Positions 25,950-33,052 of a DNA stretch of 64,000 nt are shown here, one piece after another; positions within the stretch are counted from its first letter, which is position 1; every line of letters starts with the position of its first letter. Source of the DNA: OLB7 sp966250335. GTDB lineage: Bacteria > Bacteroidota > Ignavibacteria > OLB7. The position numbers and the translations under genes are program-made. The notes beneath the pieces were generated by a model, which did no database searches, was not told the DNA's origin, and saw nothing but the letters and a program-made list of their open reading frames with translations. The stretch is from positions 1 through 64,000 of the forward strand of contig CBINGZ010000001.1 in assembly GCA_966250335.1 (NCBI GenBank), written 5' to 3'.

Positions 25950-26534
25950 ATGAGCCACACGTATGAATTCACAGTTTTCAACCAAACAGCAATGGAAAAA
26001 CATCTCACGAACATCAGCAAATTTCTCAGCTACATCCTTCGACACAACCCCGGTGATATAGGGCTCGAGCTCGACAGACAGGGATGGGTGGGGATCGATG
26101 ATCTTCTTACCGCAGCCCGGAAACATGGCCGCGCGATCACGCGGGGGGAGTTGGAAGATGTGGTGGAGCAGAACGAAAAGAAGCGATTCGCCCTCAGCGA
26201 CGACGGCCTCCGTATCCGGGCGAGCCAGGGACATTCAATGGAAATCGAGCTTGGATACGAGTCGTCGCAGCCTCCCGAGGTTCTCTACCACGGCACCGCA
26301 ACCCGAAATCTCGACTCCATCCGTATGGGAGGATTGTTGAAGGGGAACCGACACCACGTCCACCTGTCGAGCGACGAGGAGACGGCACTGGCCGTGGGGC
26401 GAAGGCATGGGCGGGCCGTGGTGCTGCGGGTGCGCGCCGGGGAAATGGCGGGGGCGGGGTTCGCGTTCTATGTATCGGCGAACGGGGTCTGGTTGACGGA
26501 GACGGTTCCTCCCTCGTACATCGACGAGGCATAG
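25950..26534 (+). CDS. kptA: RNA 2'-phosphotransferase (Tpt1/KptA)
   Basis: A 194-residue enzyme that removes an internal 2'-phosphate from RNA using NAD+, giving ADP-ribose 1'',2''-cyclic phosphate. The winged-helix N-terminal part has ISKFLSYILRHNPGDIGLELD; the catalytic part has LYHGTATRNLDSIRMGGL, then HHVHLSSDEETA (the His-rich NAD+-binding motif) and VVLRVRAGEM. The ATG at 25992 would give the usual short KptA N-terminus and is an equally good start; neither has a strong ribosome site. In bacteria lacking tRNA-splicing ligase of the fungal type its natural substrate is unknown. It is divergent from the DUF4143 gene across the palindrome. Confidence 0.93.
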   Translation: MSHTYEFTVFNQTAMEKHLTNISKFLSYILRHNPGDIGLELDRQGWVGIDDLLTAARKHGRAITRGELEDVVEQNEKKRFALSDDGLRIRASQGHSMEIELGYESSQPPEVLYHGTATRNLDSIRMGGLLKGNRHHVHLSSDEETALAVGRRHGRAVVLRVRAGEMAGAGFAFYVSANGVWLTETVPPSYIDEA

Positions 26535-26568
26535 CAGGAGAGTTTCCGTTCAGGCGTGACAGGCAACA

Positions 26569-26596
26569 CCCGTAACGATCGACCGGTCGTTACGGG
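26569..26596. terminator. Hairpin between convergent genes
   Basis: A perfect CCCGTAACGA/TCGTTACGGG 10-bp stem with an 8-base loop, 35 bases after the kptA stop and 50 bases after the end of the converging membrane-protein gene. Suitable as a two-way terminator. Confidence 0.65.
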
Positions 26597-26648
26597 GTCA
26601 TCCACCCGCTCCTCTATCCGACACGCAACGGCATCGCCCGACCTATCC

Positions 26649-27188
26649 TTATTCCGGCCGCCGTCCCCCCGTTTCCCCGGTATCGGACCCGGCGGCCCCC
26701 TCATTGTTGAGGCAGGAATCGCTGCAGGTCGTGGGAGTACACTCCTCCGAACAGTATCTGTCCAGAAGCCGCTTCATCTCGCGTCGTTCCTCGGGAGAGA
26801 GTTCCTTGTAGAGTTCACGCCAGTTCTTTTCGCCGCGGGGAGGAAGATCAACAGCTGCAACGGCGGCGGGATCAGGGGAAGGCCAGTGAGGGGAGGCGGG
26901 ATCGGGGGAAGGCCAGTCCGGGGGAGACCAGTCGGAGGAGGAAAACCCGGGGGAAGCGGAATCAGGGCGCCGGCGGACCAGGCGAACGGCGAGAGAGCCG
27001 ATCACCATGGTGGTGGCGATCCAGAAGAGCTCCCAGTAGCCGATCGTCAGACCGGACTCCTTGTCTCCCCAGAGGGTGAGGACCCCCCAGCAGACCCCTG
27101 AAAACACCATCAGCGCAGACACCAGAGTGCATGCGCCGATGAAATAGAGCAGGGGACGATACATGCGGCTATCGGAGTTCAGCCTCAT
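26649..27188 (-). CDS. Two-helix membrane protein with proline-rich tail
   Basis: A 179-residue protein with two hydrophobic helices (about residues 12-38 and 47-66), a following Arg-rich patch, and a cytoplasmic segment with imperfect repeats (DWSPPDWPSPDPASPHWPSP). The C-terminus contains EERREMKRLLDRYCSEEC and four clustered cysteines. No family was recognised. It lies 80 bases after the second ECF sigma gene on the same strand and could be a membrane-bound partner of that sigma factor, but it has no recognisable anti-sigma domain. M9 is an alternative start. Confidence 0.6.
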   Translation of the reverse strand: MRLNSDSRMYRPLLYFIGACTLVSALMVFSGVCWGVLTLWGDKESGLTIGYWELFWIATTMVIGSLAVRLVRRRPDSASPGFSSSDWSPPDWPSPDPASPHWPSPDPAAVAAVDLPPRGEKNWRELYKELSPEERREMKRLLDRYCSEECTPTTCSDSCLNNEGAAGSDTGETGGRRPE

Positions 27189-27268
27189 AGGTCAGGCGGG
27201 CGAGAAGGTAGAGTTGGATCTTATAGGTTCCTTGCTCGAATCACCTAGCCTACGACGGATGATCTTTT

Positions 27269-27820
27269 CTAGTCTTGCAGGGTCGCGTAGAGTTCCTTCA
27301 ATCTCTTGCGCAAATAGAGCACGGCATAGCGCTTGCGAGCCAGCAGCGTGTTGATATTCTCCCCTGTCTCCTCCGCCATTTCGCGGAAGCTGACCCCCTC
27401 GAACTCGTTCTTGACGAACGCGTACTTCTGCTCCGGCGGCAGCTCGTCGAGTGCTTCCACGACCGCTTCGCGGATGGTACGACTGAGCAGGCTCCGCTCG
27501 GGGCTGAGGGAGATATCGCTGAGAAAGTTCTCGAAGGCGGCGATATCGCCTTCCTCGTCGCTATATATGGTGTCGGTAAACGTCTGCGGGCGTTTTTTCC
27601 GGTAAGAATCGATGATACGGTTTCTCACCGCCGTGAACACCCATGCGCCAAGATTCTCGATCGGTTCCGTGACTTCGGCGGCGGCCGCGAGGACGTTGGC
27701 GAAGACATCCTGCAGGATATCCTCCGCCTCCTCCTTGGAGCGCACCCGCTCACGAATGAACCCGACGAGCTTGTTCTTGTCGCGCCTAAACAGGTTCTCG
27801 ATCTGCAGGCCAAGTTCCAT
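27269..27820 (-). CDS. ECF RNA polymerase sigma factor
   Basis: A 183-residue sigma factor. Region 2 has AEDILQDVFANVL and LGAWVFTAVRNRIIDSYRK; region 4 has LPPEQKYAFVKNEFEGVSFREMAEETGENINTLLARKR, here broken into its two helices around VSFREMAEE. An upstream ATG would add 12 residues, but the AGGAGGAAGG that those codons contain is a natural ribosome site for the ATG used here. The downstream gene encodes a two-helix membrane protein with no known anti-sigma motif. It is distinct from the sigma factor near the left end of the window and lacks an RskA neighbour. Confidence 0.9.
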   Translation of the reverse strand: MELGLQIENLFRRDKNKLVGFIRERVRSKEEAEDILQDVFANVLAAAAEVTEPIENLGAWVFTAVRNRIIDSYRKKRPQTFTDTIYSDEEGDIAAFENFLSDISLSPERSLLSRTIREAVVEALDELPPEQKYAFVKNEFEGVSFREMAEETGENINTLLARKRYAVLYLRKRLKELYATLQD

Positions 27821-28055
27821 AGTATCGTCCTTCCTCCTCACGACTGATTTAGACATGGGTAAACAGATCTATGTGAAAAAACATCTGAAACGGGAGCGGT
27901 GTTGCCCTCCCTGCCGTAACAACGTGTACCTAACGACCTTATATATGCACTCCTTCAGGTTATGAGTTTTTCGCAGAGTCTTGTTCTTCCATCCATCCTC
28001 CCCCTTCGCGCGGAGGGGAGCGCAACCCGACGACATGTGCCGCCGGGGGGGTCGG

Positions 28056-29222
28056 TCACTTGAGGATCGATCGCGCGATCACGATCCGCTGGATCTCCGA
28101 CGTCCCTTCGCCGATCGTCAGCAGCTTGGAGTCGCGATAGAACTTCTCCACCGGGTACTCCTTGATATATCCGTACCCGCCGTGGATCTGCACCGCCTCC
28201 GTGGCGCAGCGAACCGATACCTCGCTGGCGAAGTATTTCGCCTTGGAGGCCTCTATCGCGTAATCATCGCCGCGGTCCTTCAGATAGGCCGCCTTGTAGG
28301 TCATCAGCCGTGCGGCCTCCAGCTCGGTCGCCATCATGGCGAGCTTGAACTGGATCGCCTGGAAGTCGAGAAGGCGCTTGCCGAACTGGCGGCGCTCGTT
28401 CGCGTACTTCAGGGCGGCATCGAGAGCGCCCTGGGCAAGACCCACCGAAAGAGCGGCGATCGAGACACGGCCTCCATCCAGGATCTGGAGCGCCTGCTTG
28501 AAGCCCATCCCTTCCTCGCCGATCAGGTTCTCGGCCGGGACGCGCACATCCTCCAGCACCAGACTGGAGGTATCGGAGCAGCGCATGCCGAGCTTGTTCT
28601 CCTTCTTGGAGGCGTAGAAGCCGGGCATCGACTTATCTACGACAAAGGCCGAGACTCCGTTTGCTTTTTTCTCGCGGTCGGTGACGGCCATGATGACCGC
28701 GATATCGCCAACCGTCCCGTGCGTTATAAAGTTCTTAGAGCCGTTGAGAATCCAGTCGTTCCCGTCGCGCCGGCCCGTGGTCTGCATGCCGCCGGCGTCG
28801 GAACCGGAACCGGGCTCCGTCAGTCCCCAGGCGCCGAGCGAGGCGCCGGTCGCCAGACGGGGGATATACCGGCTCTTGAGCTCGTCCGAGGCAAACTTCA
28901 GGATATGTCCCGTGCAGAGGCCGTTGTGCGCCGCGACACCGAGAGCGATCGACGGGTCGACGCGGGCGATCTCCTCCACGATCAGCGCCGCTTCCAGAGC
29001 GCCGAGCCCGGAGCCTTCAAGCTCCCCCGGGACCATTATTCCCAGGAACCCCAGCTCCGCCATCTTGCGGAAAATCTCGCTGGGAAACTCCTGTGATTCA
29101 TCGTACTCCATTACGACCGGCCGGATCTCCTGGTCCGCAAAATCGCGGGCGAGATTTCGTACGGCGATCTGATCGTCGTTAAGCGCTGTATCGTATCCGG
29201 CGGTTTCGGTCGTCTGGTCCAT
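28056..29222 (-). CDS. Acyl-CoA dehydrogenase
   Basis: A 388-residue flavoenzyme that introduces a trans-2,3 double bond into acyl-CoA and passes electrons to ETF. Seen: the N-terminal helical domain with RNLARDFADQEIRP, the middle beta domain with TEPGSGSDAGGM and NGSKNFITHG, and the C-terminal domain with IHGGYGYIKEYPVEKFYRD and the EGTSEIQR catalytic-glutamate motif. These match short/medium-chain enzymes such as butyryl-CoA dehydrogenase. The start is the ATG before DQTTET with an AGGAGC ribosome site; the earlier frame is not coding. No ETF or thiolase genes are nearby. Confidence 0.95.
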   Translation of the reverse strand: MDQTTETAGYDTALNDDQIAVRNLARDFADQEIRPVVMEYDESQEFPSEIFRKMAELGFLGIMVPGELEGSGLGALEAALIVEEIARVDPSIALGVAAHNGLCTGHILKFASDELKSRYIPRLATGASLGAWGLTEPGSGSDAGGMQTTGRRDGNDWILNGSKNFITHGTVGDIAVIMAVTDREKKANGVSAFVVDKSMPGFYASKKENKLGMRCSDTSSLVLEDVRVPAENLIGEEGMGFKQALQILDGGRVSIAALSVGLAQGALDAALKYANERRQFGKRLLDFQAIQFKLAMMATELEAARLMTYKAAYLKDRGDDYAIEASKAKYFASEVSVRCATEAVQIHGGYGYIKEYPVEKFYRDSKLLTIGEGTSEIQRIVIARSILK

Positions 29223-29790
29223 GGCTGCTCCTGGTAACTGAGGAGGGAAAACCGTAGTAATCGGCAAGGGGGCCAAGGTACGGATTACGACCAAATTGAT
29301 TCGTCACACTATGAAACCGCCGGAAGCCTTTGTGTCACCGCATTTCCGGGATCGCGCTCCTGATCGGGGACGACCGATTTCATCCGATGTTCCCTCCGAT
29401 GTCGTGTGGATCGGCGGCCGGCATTCCACCGTTTCGCCTCTACGGGATGATCGATACGTCCGCCCCGATTCGGGTAACGCGACCCGGTATCAGGTAAGCT
29501 TTTTCATACTTCCGGAGCCGGAGATAGGAAAGGCCTTACCTAGTATGACAACCGAACCTGACCAGACCCAACGCCCGGCGTGAAGGAATTTCACTCCCTG
29601 TTGTTCCGTATGATAACGACGCACCCCGCAACCTGACGCATCGCGACATCTGCCGGAAATGTTAGATTACGCCCCAGGCACCCCTTGCGACAGGAGGCGG
29701 ATCATTCCAGAGAGACAGCCTGATCTCACGTCGCAGATATTTCCCGCAGCCAAACGGACATCAGGACCGACAGGTCCCATCATTTCCTTC
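29223..29790. other. Divergent intergenic region with pseudoknot-like repeats
   Basis: 570 bases between a leftward dehydrogenase and a rightward cupin gene. No gene-like frame is convincing (a 95-codon frame at 29296-29583 lacks a ribosome site and any domain). It contains the crossing inverted repeats at 29492-29548 listed separately. Confidence 0.5.
29492..29548 (+). other. Crossing inverted repeats, pseudoknot-capable
   Basis: AGGTAAG (29492-29498) is the exact complement of CTTACCT (29535-29541), and TCATACT (29504-29510) the exact complement of AGTATGA (29542-29548). The pairs cross, and the two right arms abut, so an RNA could form an H-type pseudoknot. As DNA they could instead be two overlapping dyads for a regulator. 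Confidence 0.45.
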
Positions 29791-30324
29791 ATGAAACGAC
29801 CATCCGAAATCACCGTGGACGACCTTCTCGCCGTCCCGTTCCGCACCCGCTCGACATTCTCCGGACCGACGATCGACGGAGTCAGGTTCAAGGCCCTCAA
29901 GCCGATCGTCGACGGCCGGGGTGATGTTATAGAACTCTGGAGTCTCCCCTGGGTTGAATCGGAGGGACTGGCCGTGCCGCAGCATGCCTACCAGTCGGCG
30001 ACCGACTACGGCGTGGTGAAGTGCTGGCACCTTCACGAGAAGCACACCGACCAGTTCACCGTCACCCGGGGAAAGATGCAGGTGGTCTGCGTCGACCTCC
30101 GGAGCGATTCCCCGAGCTACGGCGACGTCAACAGCTTCGTGATCGGGGTGCAGCGGCCGGCTCTGATCCTGATTCCCCCCGGCGTGATGCACGGCTGGAA
30201 AAGTCTCTCGCAGCCCGAGACGATCGTCGTCAACTTCCAGACTCTCCCGTACGATGCCGCCGACGAATTCAAGTTCCCGTGGGACTGCGTGCTGACCGAC
30301 GTCTGGGAACCGCGCAACGGCTAG
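29791..30324 (+). CDS. RmlC-like cupin protein
   Basis: A 177-residue cupin related to dTDP-4-dehydrorhamnose 3,5-epimerase and other sugar-nucleotide cupins: VKCWHLHEKHTDQFTVTRGKMQVVCVDLR, split here around HLHEKHTDQF, carries the metal/sugar-binding histidines, and ILIPPGVMHGW is the second cupin motif. The WDC/VLTDVWEP ending also fits RmlC-like proteins. The true epimerase catalytic His-Asp pair was not confirmed, so the product is named by fold. The start is the ATG before KRPSEITVDDLL. No rhamnose pathway genes are nearby; the methionine locus begins 100 bases downstream with its own promoter. Confidence 0.75.
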   Translation: MKRPSEITVDDLLAVPFRTRSTFSGPTIDGVRFKALKPIVDGRGDVIELWSLPWVESEGLAVPQHAYQSATDYGVVKCWHLHEKHTDQFTVTRGKMQVVCVDLRSDSPSYGDVNSFVIGVQRPALILIPPGVMHGWKSLSQPETIVVNFQTLPYDAADEFKFPWDCVLTDVWEPRNG

Positions 30325-30384
30325 CACCCCTTCGTTCGCCTTCCGGTCCGGAAGTATTACGTTCTGCACATGGAGAGAAAGAGC

Positions 30385-30414
30385 TTGCGGAGGGCCCCGC
30401 CGCTGCTGTATGTT
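30385..30414 (+). promoter_or_regulatory. Promoter of the methionine operon
   Basis: TTGCGG at 30385-30390 and TATGTTTA beginning at 30409, 18 bases apart. The downstream box matches the Bacteroidota TAnnTTTG pattern and puts transcription start close to the first base of the riboswitch. Confidence 0.55.
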
Positions 30415-30420
30415 TACCGC

Positions 30421-30545
30421 AACTCATTAAGAACGACCGAGGGATCAGGCCCGATGACGTCGTAGCAACCGGTTCACGGAGGAACACTCCGGAACGCCCA
30501 GGTGCTAAATCCTGCCTGGATCGTGAATCCCAGGGAAGATGAGGG
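30421..30545 (+). promoter_or_regulatory. SAM-I (S-box) riboswitch aptamer
   Basis: The P1 arms CTCAT (30423-30427) and ATGAG (30539-30543) pair, and the core carries the hallmark segments GGGATCAGGCCCGATGACG, GTAGCAACCGG, AGGTGCTAAATCCTGCC and CAGGGAAGATGAGG, matching the SAM-I consensus in order. Binding of S-adenosylmethionine stabilises P1, frees GCCCTC (30585-30590) and lets the first terminator form; without ligand GAGGGC (30541-30546) pairs with it. It precedes metX, so high SAM shuts off methionine synthesis. Confidence 0.95.
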
Positions 30546-30585
30546 CAACGCAGGCGTCGCATATATGTGCGCGGTCTGTTCCGAG

Positions 30586-30610
30586 CCCTCCTTCGCGGAG
30601 GGTTTTGCGT
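30586..30610 (+). terminator. SAM-I expression-platform terminator 1
   Basis: CCCTCC (30586-30591) pairs with GGAGGG (30597-30602) around a 5-base loop, followed by TTTT. Mutually exclusive with the antiterminator formed by the 3' strand of riboswitch helix P1. Confidence 0.85.
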
Positions 30611-30612
30611 TT

Positions 30613-30674
30613 CAGGGGAGATGAGGCGGCAACGTTGCAACATCCCCCGTTCAACCGGGTAACGTGCATACGCG
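30613..30674 (+). promoter_or_regulatory. Second structured leader segment, possible duplicate platform
   Basis: It starts CAGGGGAGATGAGGCGGCAACG, nearly the same as the riboswitch's 3' end 82 bases earlier (aligned in two parts: CAGGRRAGATGAGG and GCAACG). Internal pairings ACGTT/AACGT and CCCG/CGGG are possible, and GAGGC (30623-30627) can pair with GCCTC (30675-30679), competing with terminator 2. It may be a duplicated switching segment or a separate RNA element. Confidence 0.5.
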
Positions 30675-30710
30675 GCCTCCTCGATTCTCCGAATCCGGGA
30701 GGCTTTTTCG
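30675..30710 (+). terminator. Terminator 2 before metX
   Basis: GCCTCC with GGAGGC, continued by GATTC/GAATC across one mismatch, loop TCC, then TTTTT at 30704-30708. A strong factor-independent terminator lying in series after the first one. Confidence 0.85.
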
Positions 30711-30781
30711 TTTCCTCCCCGAACCCCGCCGGGCGTTCCTGATGAGTTTCCCGATCCACGGAACCAGCAGGAAGAGCAGAC

Positions 30782-31882
30782 ATGCCCGACAGGACGAACC
30801 GCATCGCCGACATCATCGAGTTCGACTCCCCTTTCACTCTGGAGTGTGGGGAAACGCTCGAGCGGCTCACCGTCGCCTACGAAACGTACGGCAGACCGGA
30901 CGAGAATCGCTCGAACGCGGTTCTCATCTGTCATGCCCTCACCGGCAGCGCTCATGCGGCCGGCCTCGACGAGAAGGGGAGAGCAGGGTGGTGGGACGGA
31001 CTGATCGGACGCGGACGCGCGTTCGATCCCGCCGACTGGCACATCATCTGCCCCAACGTCCTTGGAAGCTGCTACGGCACCACCGGTCCCACATCGATCA
31101 ATCCCGCAACGGGAGTTCCCTACGGCGACGCGTTCCCGGTCGTGACGATCCGCGACATGGTCCGCGTCCAGCGCCTTCTGCTCGACCGACTCGGCATCGA
31201 CCGGCTTCGGGTCGTGATCGGCGGCTCGATGGGGGGGATGCAGGTTCTGGAATGGGGGGTCATCTACCCTGAATCGATCGATCTCCTGATACCGATCGCC
31301 ACCAGCGCGCGCCATTCGCCGTGGGCCGTCGCCTTCAACGCCATCGCACGGGAAGCGATCGCGCTCGGCGCCCGCGCCGGTGATCCCGATGCCGGACTCC
31401 GGCTGGCGCGCAAGGTCGCCATGATGACCTACCGGCACGACCTCGAGTTCTCGCGCCGGTTCGGTCGCGACAGGAAGGAGGGGCCGCACCATGAGGTCGA
31501 CGGGAGCTTCCAGGTCGAGAGCTGGCTGCAGCATCACGGTGAACGGCTGGTGGAGAGATTCGACCCCGCGACGTTCAACACCATCACCCGCGCCATGGAT
31601 CTGCACGACGTGACCCACGGACGCGGTCCCCTTGCCGTGACGCTCGGGACGATCCGTCAGCCGGCGCTCTGCATCGGCATCACCAGCGACATCCTCTACC
31701 CGGCGGCCGAGCAGAGGGATCTGGCCCGACTTCTTCCCGATGCGATCTATCGGGAGATCACCTCCGACTGCGGCCACGACGCCTTTCTGATCGAATTCGC
31801 ACAACTGAACAGTCATGTGGGGGAGTTTCTCGCCGCCCATCCGGCGCCGAGCCGGGCCGGGGCGGAGCTTTCCCCCGCATGA
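30782..31882 (+). CDS. metX: Homoserine O-acetyltransferase
   Basis: A 366-residue alpha/beta hydrolase that acetylates (or succinylates) homoserine, the first committed step of methionine synthesis. Catalytic triad: Ser149 in GGSMGGMQ, Asp in SDILYP and His in GHDAFL. CHALTGSAHA and NVLGSCYGTTGP are also family hallmarks. A GGAAGAG ribosome site precedes the start. The SAM-I riboswitch and two terminators immediately upstream control it. The donor (acetyl- or succinyl-CoA) cannot be told from sequence alone. It is the first gene of a metX-hom-ThiF operon. Confidence 0.96.
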   Translation: MPDRTNRIADIIEFDSPFTLECGETLERLTVAYETYGRPDENRSNAVLICHALTGSAHAAGLDEKGRAGWWDGLIGRGRAFDPADWHIICPNVLGSCYGTTGPTSINPATGVPYGDAFPVVTIRDMVRVQRLLLDRLGIDRLRVVIGGSMGGMQVLEWGVIYPESIDLLIPIATSARHSPWAVAFNAIAREAIALGARAGDPDAGLRLARKVAMMTYRHDLEFSRRFGRDRKEGPHHEVDGSFQVESWLQHHGERLVERFDPATFNTITRAMDLHDVTHGRGPLAVTLGTIRQPALCIGITSDILYPAAEQRDLARLLPDAIYREITSDCGHDAFLIEFAQLNSHVGEFLAAHPAPSRAGAELSPA

Positions 31883-31931
31883 CGATATCGACGCAAGCAA
31901 CATCAACATTCGATATACCAGGAACCTACTC

Positions 31932-32969
31932 ATGAGCACGCTCAACATCGGATTATTCGGCTGTGGTGTCGTCGGCAGCGGCGTCTACCGCATTCTTCAG
32001 GAACAACGGGCCAGGATCACGGAACAGACCGGCGTCCGGCTGAACATCTCGAAGGTCGCGGTTCTCCACCCGGAGAAACGCCGCGCCGTCGATCTGCCGC
32101 CGGAGGTCGTCACCACCAACGGAAGCGACATCCTCGACGACCCGTCGATCGACATCGTGGTCGAGGTGATCGGCGGGGAACGGGAGGCGCTCGGCATCAT
32201 CTCCCGAGCGCTGGTCGGCGGCCTGAAGGTGGTGACGGCAAACAAGGTCGTCGTCTCCAAGCATCTGGCGCGCCTCAAACGGCTCGAGGATCTGCACGGC
32301 GGTCAGCTCTCCTACGGCGCCGCCGTCTGCGGTTCGATCCCGATCCTGAAAGTAATCGACGAGACTCTCGGCACCGACCGGATACTCTCGCTCCGCGGGA
32401 TCGTCAACGGCTCGACGAACTTTCTCCTGTCGCGCCTCAGCGACGGCTACACCTGGGACGAGTCGCTCGACCTGGCGCGGGAGCTCGGCTTCCTGGAGGC
32501 GGACCCGACGGCGGATATCTCCGGCGCCGACGCCGCTCATAAACTTTCGATCCTGATCTTCCATGCGTTCGGCGTCCATATCACCCCCGACCAGATCCAG
32601 ACCACCGGCATCGAGGCGATCACCGCAGCGGACGCGGCGGCGGCGAAGGCGGCGGGCGGGACGATCAAGCTGGTGGCGCAGGCGACCGAGAGCCTGGGGG
32701 AAATCGTCGCCTCCGTGGCTCCCAGAGTCGTGCCGAACAGCGATCCCCTGGCATGGGTCCGCGACGAGGTGAACATCGTCGAGCTCGACTGCGACGGCGT
32801 CGGGGCGCAGCGGTTCACCGGCAAGGGAGCAGGCTCCATCCCGACGGCGAACGCGGTGGTGAGCGATCTGCTCGACATCGTCGCGCAACGGAAGTACCGG
32901 CGGCAGATCGTCACCTCCCCGGCCCCGATCGCGCGACACGCCGAGCGGCGTGAACTCCTTGTCGCATGA
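31932..32969 (+). CDS. hom: Homoserine dehydrogenase
   Basis: A 345-residue enzyme that reduces aspartate semialdehyde to homoserine with NAD(P)H, supplying metX. N-terminal Rossmann motif GLFGCGVVGSGV (residues 7-18), then TANKVVVSKH and the catalytic-domain motifs GIVNGSTNFLLS and EADPTADISGADAAHK. The C-terminal ACT regulatory domain of typical 430-residue enzymes is absent, so threonine feedback is probably lacking and the riboswitch upstream may be the main control. The ATG chosen has an AGGAA ribosome site, and the gene follows metX by 49 bases. Confidence 0.96.
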   Translation: MSTLNIGLFGCGVVGSGVYRILQEQRARITEQTGVRLNISKVAVLHPEKRRAVDLPPEVVTTNGSDILDDPSIDIVVEVIGGEREALGIISRALVGGLKVVTANKVVVSKHLARLKRLEDLHGGQLSYGAAVCGSIPILKVIDETLGTDRILSLRGIVNGSTNFLLSRLSDGYTWDESLDLARELGFLEADPTADISGADAAHKLSILIFHAFGVHITPDQIQTTGIEAITAADAAAAKAAGGTIKLVAQATESLGEIVASVAPRVVPNSDPLAWVRDEVNIVELDCDGVGAQRFTGKGAGSIPTANAVVSDLLDIVAQRKYRRQIVTSPAPIARHAERRELLVA

Positions 32970-33052
32970 GACGCGTCCCCTATTTTGCGTCGTCGCCGTT
33001 CCGGTACAGAGATCGCCGGAATCGGCCCGGATGAAGAGGAGACCGATCGATC

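Noticed and set aside
24515..26534. A toxin-antitoxin or defence island around the DUF4143 ATPase and kptA
   Set aside because: No second toxin or antitoxin gene, no nuclease or phage-related gene is adjacent. The two genes are divergent with only a shared palindrome, so an island claim is not supported.
29296..29583. A 95-codon + strand frame in the divergent spacer
   Set aside because: No ribosome site or similarity; it overlaps the crossing inverted repeats.
30621..30662. A 13-codon frame (ATG...TAA) in the second leader segment as an attenuator leader peptide
   Set aside because: It contains no run of Met or other regulatory codons and the AGGGGAG before the ATG is too close to act as a normal ribosome site. 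The RNA pairing explanation is better.
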